A stretch of DNA of 27,214 bases from Anaerolineaceae bacterium. Lineage in GTDB: Bacteria; Chloroflexota; Anaerolineae; JAAYZQ01. Positions 14,608 to 25,500 of this stretch are shown here, one piece after another. Numbering within the stretch: the stretch's first letter is position 1; the number at the start of each line of letters is the position of its first letter. Position numbers and translations under genes: made by a program. The DNA lies in NCBI GenBank assembly GCA_012514775.1, contig JAAYZQ010000363.1, positions 1 to 27,214 of the forward strand, written 5' to 3'. The notes beneath the pieces are model-generated. The model saw nothing but the letters and a program-made list of their open reading frames with translations. It was not told where the DNA came from and searched no databases.

Positions 14608-15543
14608 ATGGACTCACTATCGCAAGAGCACGAAAACCGGTTCAAACAGAGCGAGCCCCTCATCCTGCTGGGCATGCACCGGTCGGGGACCAGCCTGGTA
14701 GTCAGGCTCCTGGCAGAGCTGGGAATCCACATGGGAAGCTGGCTATCCAGAGACGCCGAAGCGGTTCACTTCCAGCGGGTCAACCGGCGGATCTATGGCG
14801 CGGCGGGCAGCAAATGGGGCCAGGTCGACTCGCTCCTGGAGGCCATGCGCGCGCCGTCCTTTGTCCAGGAACAGACCCGCGTTGCCCGGCAGGCGATCTT
14901 CCAGGAAAAGCGCCTGCCAGGGGCCAGGACCGAGATCGAGCGGTTCTTTGGCCCGGAGCTGTGGCCCAAGGTGCGCCAGGGCGAGTTCCCGGCCTGGGGC
15001 TGGAAGGACCCGCGCACGACGCTGGTGTTTCCTATCTGGCTAAACCTGTTTCCCAACGCCCGTTGGGTCCACGTCCTGCGCAACGGCATCGACGTGGCCA
15101 TCAGCGTGCATCGCCGGAGCCTGAAGCAAGAGCGCAAGCTAAGGAACCGGCTGCTGGCCATCGACTATAGCCCCGCCACCCTCGATTTTGGCTACAGCTT
15201 TCAGCTCTGGGAGAACCACGTCTCCTTTGTCCTGGAGCACCAACATCTGGTGTCGCCCGAGCGGTTCATGGAGATGCGCTACGAAGACCTCCTGGCGGAA
15301 CCCCGCGCCCAGCTCCAGCAGTTGGCCCGCTTTGCCCGGCACCCGGTCGACGAGGACCGGCTCCTCGCCGCCTGCCAGATGGTAGACCGCAGCCGGCGCG
15401 ACAACTGGGCCTATGCCTCCGCCTACCAGGACGAGATCCCGGCCCTGGCCAAAACACCCCTCATGGAGACCCTGGGTTATACCTATAGCCTGGGCAGTCA
15501 GGCCGCGTCTCCCGTGGCCGGAGCCGAGGTTTTGCCATCATGA
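14608..15543 (+). CDS. PAPS-dependent sulfotransferase family protein (first of two)
   Basis: 311 residues. The 5'-phosphosulfate loop is G22-M-H-R-S-G-T-S29, and the 3'-phosphate site is R158-N-G-I-D-V-A-I-S166 with the Arg and Ser exactly eight residues apart as in known sulfotransferases. W-G-W-K-D-P-R-T (129-136) lies between them, as in bacterial Sulfotransfer_3-like proteins. It should move sulfate from PAPS to a hydroxyl or amino group of a sugar, or less often another acceptor, in the cytoplasm. ATG 14608 has AAGGAG (14592-14597) ten bases upstream, partly within the end of the lipoprotein gene. It overlaps the second sulfotransferase by ATGA. No PAPS-forming genes (cysN/cysC type) are in the window. 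Confidence 0.85.
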   Translation: MDSLSQEHENRFKQSEPLILLGMHRSGTSLVVRLLAELGIHMGSWLSRDAEAVHFQRVNRRIYGAAGSKWGQVDSLLEAMRAPSFVQEQTRVARQAIFQEKRLPGARTEIERFFGPELWPKVRQGEFPAWGWKDPRTTLVFPIWLNLFPNARWVHVLRNGIDVAISVHRRSLKQERKLRNRLLAIDYSPATLDFGYSFQLWENHVSFVLEHQHLVSPERFMEMRYEDLLAEPRAQLQQLARFARHPVDEDRLLAACQMVDRSRRDNWAYASAYQDEIPALAKTPLMETLGYTYSLGSQAASPVAGAEVLPS

Positions 15544-16439
15544 CCATCAAAAGAGCTCTCAACAGGCACTCCCTGCCATTCCTCACCGGTTGGGCCGTCC
15601 GGCGCGGCGTTCGCCTGCTCACTGCTAGCAGGCGGAGGCTGCCGGATTTTGTCATCATCGGTGGCCAAAGGTGCGGCACTACGTCGCTGTACAATTACCT
15701 GGTGCAACACCCCGGCGTCTCGCCTGCTTTCATGAAAGAGACCCACTATTTTGACACGCACTACCACAGGGGCATCAACTGGTATCGCGCCTTCTTTCCC
15801 CTGGAAGGGAAGGTGCCCTCCGCTCCAGCGGGCCAAGGCCGCGGGACGGCACCTGGGACCAGGGACCGGCAGCGGACCCTCACCGGCGAGTCCAGCCCCT
15901 ACTACCTGTTCTACCCTCACGCTCCCGGGCGGCTGGCACGCACCGTTCCCCAGGCGCGCCTCATCGCGCTCCTGAGGAATCCCATCGAGCGGGCCTACTC
16001 CCACTATCATCACGAAGTAAAGATGGGAATCGAGAGACTCTCCTTCGAAGATGCCCTGGACAGAGAAGAGAAGGAGCTGCCGGCAGAGGTGGAGAAGGTG
16101 CTCCAGGACGAGACCTACCGCAGCTTTTTTTACCAGAACTACACCTACCTGTCCCGGGGCATTTATGTCGATCAACTGGAGCGGTGGACCGGGTTGTTCG
16201 ACAGCGAGCAGCTCATGGTGCTCAAGAGCGAAGACTTTTACGCCGACCCGGCCGCCACCCTGGTGCAGGTGTGCGAGTTCCTGGACCTGCCACCCTGGCA
16301 GTTGAGCAGCTACAAGCAGTACAACCTTGCTCGTTATGCACCCATGGAAGCATCCACGAGAGAGCGACTGGCTGCCTATTTCGAGGAGCACAACCAGAGG
16401 CTGTACAGCTTTCTGGGCCACGACCTTGGCTGGAAGTGA
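15540..16439 (+). CDS. Sulfotransferase, heparan-sulfate N-sulfotransferase-like (second of two)
   Basis: 299 residues. The 5'-phosphosulfate loop is G41-G-Q-R-C-G-T-T-S49, followed by K66-E67-x-x-Y-F, a pattern shared with heparan sulfate N- and 3-O-sulfotransferase-type enzymes. The 3'-phosphate site is R146-N-P-I-E-R-A-Y-S154, again with eight-residue spacing. T-G-E-S-S-P-Y-Y-L (115-123) is the usual E-S/T-P-Y block. A Gly/Pro-rich low-complexity insertion (about 92-113) separates two conserved parts and looks recently acquired. The clearly different family type compared with the gene before it argues for two sulfation positions or acceptors rather than a duplication. Translation is probably coupled through ATGA. 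A 63-base gap separates it from the giant TPR gene. Confidence 0.88.
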   Translation: MTIKRALNRHSLPFLTGWAVRRGVRLLTASRRRLPDFVIIGGQRCGTTSLYNYLVQHPGVSPAFMKETHYFDTHYHRGINWYRAFFPLEGKVPSAPAGQGRGTAPGTRDRQRTLTGESSPYYLFYPHAPGRLARTVPQARLIALLRNPIERAYSHYHHEVKMGIERLSFEDALDREEKELPAEVEKVLQDETYRSFFYQNYTYLSRGIYVDQLERWTGLFDSEQLMVLKSEDFYADPAATLVQVCEFLDLPPWQLSSYKQYNLARYAPMEASTRERLAAYFEEHNQRLYSFLGHDLGWK

Positions 16440-16502
16440 GAAGCTGGCCGGCACAGAGCGTTTAGTAGCGCCGTATTGCCATCGTAGAAGGTGAGGACTG
16501 AC

Positions 16503-19500
16503 ATGGAGTCAAGATCAGCACTTGGACTGAAGCAAGAGTACACCACCAACAGGCGGGCACGGCTGGTCCTCAACGTCGTGGGGCTTGTGGCCCTCGTTCC
16601 TCTACTCCTGGGCATCGCCTCCATGTTGGCGAGCCGAGCCCCCTTTCTGGCGGTGGCCGTGGCATGGGTTTGGTTCACGATGCCGGGCCTCGTGGTGTCC
16701 TGGATCCTGCGCAAGCAGCTCTCCTGGATCGAAAGGATCCCAATCGCCTTTGTGCTGGCAATAGGCTTGAGCACGCCCTACACCCTCGTCGCCATCCTGC
16801 TCCGCCTCAACCTCGACGTTTATGTCGCCATTTCTGTCGTCGTCTATGTACTTTGCGTCCTCGCCTTCGCGATTCATGACCATCGAAGAGCAGAAATCGG
16901 ACCCGATGGTGCAAAAGACCTTTCGGCCACCGGTCCCAGAAGGTTCGAGGCAGGCACCATCGTCTATCTCCTGGTCCTGGCTTTTTTCGTAGGCTCTATG
17001 GCTCTTATCGCCGGCCGTTGGCTTCCCGCTGGCGACGACCTGGCCGGACTGCCGCATTTTGAGGAGGCGCTGCGCAAGAACCAGATCCTTGGGACAGAGC
17101 CCTTTCACGGCACAGAGACGCCCGTCACGCCCCGTAACGAGCTCATCGTAGGAGGTTACCAATACGTCTTTGTCGCCAAGATCGCGGGCGTTTCGGCGGT
17201 CCAGCTTATCATGAACACCCGCCCGATTCTCGTCGTCCTGGCCATCCTGTCTCTTTTCACGCTTCTCCACCAGTTCCTGAGAAATCCACTGCAGGCCCTG
17301 TTCATACTGACACTGTGGGTCGTGTATCTGCTGGCCACGACACAGATCGATCAAGCCGGCAGCGACCTGATCACACGTATCATCCAGGACAAGTACGTGG
17401 GCTGGCTCATCGTCGTGCCGATTCTCCTGGTGGCCATGTTGTGGTTCCTCCGGGATTCCAGGTGGCCCACCCTGTTGGCCTTCGGGCTCATGACCTTTGG
17501 GTCAGCTCTGTTACATCCCGTCACCCTGACCCAACTTCTAATTCTGGTCGGAGGCTGGGGCTTGCTGTATCTGCTCTTCGAGCATTCCAGACAGGCCTTG
17601 ATCAAGCTTGCCCTCATAGCCGCCGTCGTGATCCTCTGTTTGATCGTTCCCGTTGTACAATATGTCCGCTTCATGGGCCCCATGCCCGTGCAGATCGCCG
17701 GTCTCGAGGACGTGGTGACACTTGGCCGCACCACGATGGCCGTCAACCGGCACAGACTCTGGCTCCTGGACGGCGGACGGTTCATCCTGCACCCATCCAT
17801 CATCCTCCAGCCGGTCATCCTTGTGGGTTACCTGTTGCTCCCCTTCCTGCTCCTTCACCTGCGCAAGAGCAACGCGGCACGCCTGATCGTGGGCTCCATG
17901 CTGGCCTTACCCGTCATCCTCTACATCCCTCCCCTCGCGGCACTCGTCGCCATCTTTGTGACGCCTTACCTGCTGTGGCGCCTGGCCTGGCCCCTGCCCA
18001 TGTTGGCCATCTTTACCATCGGGTGGATCGCCTGGCTCGTAACCTCCGGGCTCTCAGCACTGGTCAGAAGGCGCAGCATCCTCGCTTCGCGCCTGGTCCA
18101 GCAGGTCGCCCTGGTGGGGCTAGTCATCCTGGCCCTCGTGCTTGCGAGGCCCAACATCCAGCTAGGCTTTGCCAGCCTCCAGGACAGGTTTGTCTCTGCC
18201 GACTATTCCCTCTGCTGGCAGGCGCGTCCTGCTGTGGAGTACCTGGACCGACTGGCCTATGAGCAACCGGTGAATGTCCTGGCCTCCCGTTTGCTCAACT
18301 TTTGCATCCCGGGGGGTGCCGCCCTGGCGAACGTCGTCGAGTTTCGCGGTCTGGGAACCGTGAACCGGCTCCCCGTCGAGCAGATTGACGATTCGCTACA
18401 GCGAATCGACGACACCTCCCATTTTGGGTCGACCCGGTTGGTGGACGACCTGGTCCTGTCGACCCTGGAGCGTCGCGACATCGACTATGTCCTGGTGGAA
18501 AAGGAGAGGCTCGAACTTGACCTCCAACTGCGACACTTCCCCGAGCTTTTCAGCCCGGTCTACTCCGACACGGGCTATGCGCTCTATGCCGTTTCAGAGG
18601 CAATCCCCGATTTGCCCATTGTCAAGGGCAATGCTGCCCTCAGGCAGGGTCACTGGAGCGAGGCAGAGTCGATCTTCAGGCAGATCGCGCACTCCGTTGA
18701 GCCGGGGACCGTGGTCGACCCCGGCCAGGTATTGGCTTACCTCGGGCTGGGCATGGCCCTCGAAGCCCAGGGCCAGATCGAGGCAGCCCTCGAGGCCTAC
18801 CAGCAGGCCGGTCGCGCCGCAGAGAACGAACCGGCCATCCATGCCAGGTTGGCAGAGACCTACCTTCTTCTGCAAGACACAGATCGCGCCCGGGAAGAAT
18901 ACGAGGATGCTGTAGCGCTCGATCCTCATAGCGCCTCACTGCACGAGTCCCTGGCTCTCGTCTATCTGCTGGTCGAACAAGAAGAGGAGGCTATGGCCAG
19001 CCTGGAGCAATCGGCCAACCTGCAAGCCGTACCGGGCACGGCGAGCTATTATACGCTCCTGGGCGGCAAGATGATGAGCGTCGGCTGGAGCGAAAGGGCC
19101 ATCGAAAGCTATGAAAAAGCCATCGCGCTGCAGCCCAGCGCGGCGGCCTATGTCAACCTTTCCCGGGCCCTCGCCCGCACCAGCCAGGTGCAGGCAGCCG
19201 TCGAAGCAGCCCGGCAGGCTACACTCCTGGATCCGTGGTTGGATGTGCCTCATCGCCGGCTGGGTACGATTTACCAATCGCAGGGAGACCTGGCGTTGGC
19301 CATCGAGGAATACGAAGCTGCCCGGCGGCTTGGGCCGATCAACTCCTCGACGTGGATGTTCCTCGGTCGCGCGATGCAAGAGCAGGTGGGGGCCGGGCCC
19401 GCCATCGAGCACTTGCAGGAGTACTTCTCGCTGAATCCGGTTCTACCAGGTCCACATGAAGCATTGGCGCCGCTCTTTCTGGCGAGCGGCGAACCGGAAG

Positions 19501-22500
19501 CCGCCCTGGAAGAGCTGGCCATCGCCTCTGCCCTCCGGCCCTACGACGCGCCCATACGCCAGGCAACAGGAGATGTGTTTCGCGAAAGTGGCCAGTGGGC
19601 CGAGGCCCTGGACGCCTACGAGGAGGCATTGTCCCTCAACCCAGAACTGCTACCCGCCCGTTGGGGCATCAGCGCCATCTATGCCGGGAGCTGCGAGCCC
19701 GAGCTACAGACCGGACAGCTTCTCCAGACTGCCCGGGCTGCGCCCACCAGCGTGCGTCCTCATCTCATGCTGGCCAATGCGTACAAGAGCCAGGGCAAGC
19801 TGGACATGGCCGAGTCCGAGATCCTCTGGGCACTGCGCATCGATCCGGCGAATGCCGATGCCCACGTCGCCCTGACGTCCATCCACCGGTCTCGTGCAGA
19901 ATGGGACAAAGCGATCGCGGAATCGCAGCGAGCCCTCGAATTGGAGCCGGCCCATGCCAACGCCCTGCTCCAGATGGCCGAGATCTACCAGATCCTTGGA
20001 GACTGGCCGGCAGCCTGGCAGGCACTAAACCGGGCCGCGGAACTCAATCCCGGCCTGGCGCAGGTACACGTCGCCCTGGGCGACGCCTACTGGCAGCAAG
20101 GGGATCTGCGCGAGGGCATCGCCGAGTATCAGCAGGCCATTGCCCTCGCGCCGGGTCACGCCGCCGCCTATGCGGCCTTGAGCGACGCCTACCGGGCGAG
20201 CGGAGAGACGGCCTCCGCCCTGGATATCCTGCAGCAAGCCACCAAGTCCGTGGCCGCCCCCGCCGGCGCCTACAGCCGGCTGGCCGAGCTTGCCCAGGCC
20301 CTGGGAGACCCGGAGAATGCTATACGCTGGGCGCAAGAGGCCGTGGAAGCCAGCCCCCTCGACGCTGCGCCGCACACCGTCCTGGGCGACCTGTACAAGC
20401 GACGGTCGGCATGGGATCTGGCGCTGGCATCCTACCAGGCGGCCGCCCAACAATGCCCCGCCACCGCAGAAGCACACCTCCAGCAGGCTGCCGTGTACTG
20501 GGCCCAGGGAGATCAGGCCCGAGCCCGGGCTCAATACCAGGAAAGCGCCGCTGCCTTTCCTCTTTCCGGGCAGGCCCAGGTGACCATGGGCAGGTATCAC
20601 GCCGATCGAGGGGACTATGAACAGGCCCTGGCCGCCTTTCGACAGGCGCAGGCAGTGGAGCCGTCTTACGTCGAGGCTTACTCGGCGATGGCAGATCTCT
20701 ACCTGAGAATGGGACTGCCGGATCAGGCGTTGGCTCAACACAAGCTGGCCGTCGAGATTGCGCCGGGCATCGCCTCTGCCTGGGTGGCGCAGGGCGACTA
20801 TCATTCCGCACAAGGCCGGCGAAATGCCGCCCTGGAAGCCTACCAGGAGGCGGTCCGCCTCGAGCCTGGCAGCGTGGCAGCCTGGTTGAGCCTGGCCAGC
20901 GCTTTCCGGGCATCGGGAGAGATCGAGCAGGCCATGGAAACCTACGAGCACGCAGTGTCTCTGGAACCGGGGAATGTCGCGGTCCACCAGGCACTGGCCA
21001 GCGCCTACCGCGGCCTGGGGGAGTGGCAAGCAGCCTTTGAGGCCGCCCGGACGGCAGTGAGCCTGAGCCCCGGCCTGGCCGGTCCCTGGCTGACCCTGGC
21101 CGAGTTGCACCTGGCGCAGGGACAGAGCGACGAGGCCATGGCCGCTTACGAGAAGGCGCTCGAAGCCGAACCGGGGAGCGCCGCCGCTGGCATGGGCCTG
21201 GGCAGCGTATACCGGCTGCAGGGTCAGACAGAAAAGGCCCTGGCCCAACTCCACGCGGCAACGGCCAACAGCCCCAGCTCGGGCGAGGCGTGGCTGGCCC
21301 TGGGTGAGGAACTGCTGCGCCAGGGGGCGCAGCGGGAGGCCATGGAAGCCCTGGAAAAAGCTGCGGACCTGGCACCATCCGCTCCCTCCGCCTACGTCCG
21401 CTTCAGCCAGGTATACCAGGCTGCCGGAGACCTGGACACAGCGGGCGCGTTCTGCCAGCAGGCGGTCGACTCGAACGCCAGCGATCCGGCAGGCTACCTG
21501 TGCCTGGGAGCCCTGGCCAAAGCGACCGGCGAATGGGAGCAGTCGTTGGCCTGGTACCAGGCGGCGGCACAGGCAGCGCCCGCATCGCCCAGACCGCACC
21601 TGGCCCAGGGCCTGATCCACCAGGAGCACGGCGATTGGGCCGCCGCCGAGGCCGCCTACCGGCGGGCCATCGGCCTGGCACCCGCCTCAGGAGAAGCACA
21701 CCTGGCGCTGGCCGAGCTCTACCGGGCCAAGGGAAACCTCGAGCGGGCGCTGCGGCAGGCACAAGCAGCGGTCGAGGCCGAGCCCGGCAGCAGCCTGGCG
21801 CACCTGGGCCTGGGCAGCATTCTGCGGTACAGCGGCGACCACGACAGCGCCCGGGCCGCCTACGCTCGGGCTCGCACCCTGGATCCCACGAACGTCAACG
21901 TCTACAGCGCCGAAACAACTCTCTATCTGTCCTCCGGAGAGCCGGCGGCAGCCCTTGAACAGGCCGAGGCCGGCGTTCGTGCCAACCCGGGGGCAGCCGC
22001 CGCCTGGATCGCCCTGGGTGACTATTACCGGGATCGAGCCCGGCCAGACCTCGCCGCGGACGCATATCGGCGAGGGGTGGAAGTGGAACCGGGAACGGTC
22101 AGTGCGCGCCTTGCCCTGGCCGCGCTGGCAAGCACACAAGGCCAGTGGGAAGAAGCGCAGGATGCTTTTCAGGAAGCATTGGCCCTGGAGCAGGGCAACG
22201 CGCAGATCTACCTGGCCATGGGCGACAGTCATCGCCTTCGGCGCGAATATGAAGAGGCAGAGGCAGCCTACCTGCAAGCCGCCAGCCTGAATCCGGGGCA
22301 GAGTGCACCATGGGCCAGCATTGCCGGGCTATACGAGATGCACGGGCAGATGGAACAGGCGCTGGATACGTACGAGAAGGGGCTTGTCATCGAACCCGCC
22401 AATGCTGCCCTCCTGGTGAGCATCGGCGATCTCTACCGCGAGCAGGGGAACGTGGAGCAAGCCCTGGGCTCGTACATCACCGCCACTCAAGTCAGTCCCG

Positions 22501-25500
22501 CTTCCGGCAAGGCGTGGATCGCGCTAGGCAACGAGTACGTCAGGCGGGGCGAGCAGCAAGAAGCCCGGGCAGCCTTTGCCCGGGCTGCGGAGGTCGAGCC
22601 CAGCTATGCCCAGGCGTACGTCCGGCTGGGTGATCTCGCCATGGCCCGGGGCGATTGGGACCAGGCCGAGGCCGACTACCAGCAGGCCATGGCGGCCAAC
22701 GCCGGCGACGCCACGGGGCCTATCCGGTTGGCCCTCCTCAACCGCGAGCGCAACGATTGGGCAGCGGCTCTCCAGTGGTTCGAAGCCGCCCCTGAAGCAG
22801 ACCCACGCTCCGTGGAGGCCCTGGTGGCCCTGGGCAAGGCTCGGGAGCAGCGGGGCGATCGGCCGGGAGCAGAAGCGGCTTACCGGCAGGCTATCGCCGT
22901 GCAGCCCGCCTCCCTCGACGCTCACGTCGCCCTGGCCAGCCTCTATCGATCCCAGGGCCAGTTTCAGCAGGCCGAAGAGATCTACCGGCAGGCCGTCGCC
23001 GACACGTACGGCGACCCTCTGGCCGCCATCTACCTGGGAGACTTTTATCGCAGCGTCGCTCGCCTGGACGAGGCAAGCGCCCTGTATCAGCAGGCCGTGG
23101 CCCAGAACACGGGAGGAGCCCGAGCCCTGGCTTCCCTGGGCGATGGCCTGGCCGCGCGGGGCAAGTGGACGGAGGCCGTCGCAGCGTACGAGCAGGCCAT
23201 CGCCGCCAGGCCCGGGTGGACGCCCGCCCTGCTGCGGCTGGCTGCCATCCGGCGGTGGAGAGGAAACGATGCCGCCGCCGAGCAGCTTTTGCTGCGCGCG
23301 CTGGAGTTGGAGCCCGGCAACGTAGCTGCCCACCTGGCCCTCGGCGCTCTGCATCAGAGCCAGGGATCTTACCAGAAGGCCGTCGACCAATACGAGGCCG
23401 CCCTCGCCCTGGGCCCGGCTTCGGGACAGGCACGGACGGCCATGGGCGACGCCCTTTTCCGGGGCGGCGACCGGCAGGCCGCCATGCAGAGTTATCGCCG
23501 GGCCAACGAGACCGCTCCGGCCTACTCCCCGGCCTTTCTCGCCCTGGGGACGGCATACCGCTTGCAGGGCGATTTCCAGCGTGCCATGGACAATTACCTG
23601 CGGGCTGTGGAGCTGGACCCCAACAACCCCGAGCCCTACGTCCTCCTGGCGCAGCTTTATGCATCCTGGGCCAGGCCCCAGGATGCTCTGAGTACCTACC
23701 AGGCAGCCGTCAAGGCCGCACCGGCTTCGGGGTTGTCACATACCTCCCTGGGCAATGCGTACCGGCAGCGCGGCGAGTACGAAGAGGCCATCGCCGCGTA
23801 CCGGCAGTCCATCCGCGTCGACCCCGGGTACGTGCCCGCCTACATCGGCCTGGGCCAGACGTACGAAGCCCAGGGTCGCAGCACCGAGGCCGCAAAGGTC
23901 TACGAGGCAGCCAGGGCCGCCGCTCCCACCTCCGGCCGGCCTGCCCTGGCCCTGGGCAACCTGCGCCGCGAACAGCCCGACGTCCAGCAGGCCATGGACC
24001 TTTATCGCCAGGCCATGGACGCCGATCCCCTTTACCCCGAAGCCGAGGTGGCCCTGGCCAGGGCATACCAGGCACGAGGCGAGTGGGACGAGACCTGGGC
24101 CGCCTACCAACGTGCCCTGGACTTGAACCCTCGCTCACCGGTAGCCTGGACGGCCCTCGGCAGCGCCCGGGTCCGCCACGGGGAGAGAGAAGTGGCCGTC
24201 CAGGCGTTCCAGCGAGCCATCGACCTGGAGCCTGGCTACGTCGATGCCTACCGCTTGCTTCTGGAAACCTATCTTGAGCTCAATCGAAAGGAGGACGCCC
24301 TGGCCCTGGCGCAAGCAGCCGTGACGGCCAATCCTGGTCAGGCCTGGGCCCACTCCCTCCAGGGCGACGCGCTCCTGGCGCTCTGGCAGGTCGAACAGGG
24401 GCTGCAGGCCTATCAACAAGCCGTGGCTGTGGAGCCGGGCGACGTGAACGCCCGTCTTGCCCTGGGCTGGCTCTACTTCCTGCGCGGCAACGAGGAGGCA
24501 GCTCTGCAAACGATCCAACAGGCCCTGGCCCTGGAGCCGGCAAACCCCTCCGCGCACTTGACGATGGGCAAGCTGTACCTCGCCCTGGGCGAGCGGGACA
24601 GGGCCATCGGCCAGTACCAGGCCGCCTCCAGGCTCAACCGCCACCAACCCGACGGCTACCTGGCCCTGGGTGACCTATACTCCCTCGACGGGCAGTACGA
24701 GCTGGCGGAAGACGCCTACCGGGACGCCCTGGCCGCCGCCCCCGGCAACATCATCGGCCGGATCGCGCTGGGGCACCTTTTCCAGCAGCAGGAACAGTAC
24801 GACAAAGCCCTTGCCGAGTTCCAGGCAGCCGCCGCTTTGGACCGTTCCCTGGCCTGGCCGCTGTTAATGGCCGGCACCCTGTTCCAGGAACTGGACAACA
24901 TCCCCGCGGCCCGGTCCGCCTTCGAGCAGGCGGCAGCCGCCGAACCAGGCAGCGCCCTCGCCCATGTCCGCCTGGCCGAATTGGCCCAACTGGACGAGGA
25001 CCTGGAAACGGCACGCGCAGAGCTGGATCAGGCCCTGGCCATCCACCCCGGCTACGCCGGTACATGGGAAGCCATGGCCTTCATGGCCGTGCGAGAGAAA
25101 ATGTTCGAGGAAGCGCTTGAGTTCCTCGAACAAGCCCTCTCCCGCGATCCCGGGCTGACGAGCGCCTACGAGGCTGTAGCCAGCATCTACGAGAAATGGA
25201 ACGAGCCTTTGCCGACCGCCAACCATTTCGATTCCCTGGCCAGGCAGAACCCCGGCGTACCCTGGTACACTGGCATGGCAGCCCGCCTTTACCAGGCCGT
25301 GGATGTCGTCCCCTCGGCCATGGCCAGGTACGAGGAGCTGTTGCGTGCCGTGCCCGATTACGCCGATGCCCACTACCAACTCGCGCTGCTTTACGAGCGG
25401 GTGAGCCAGGCCGCGGAACCCGGGGACTCGGCCCGCATAGCCATGGGTCACTGGAACACCTACCTCGCCCTGTCGGCCGGCAGCCAGTACGCCCCCGATG

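Noticed and set aside
20025..21629. Minus-strand 534-codon open frame inside the TPR gene
   Set aside because: Its periodic Gly/Leu/Gln-rich translation is simply the mirror of the 102-bp TPR repeats.
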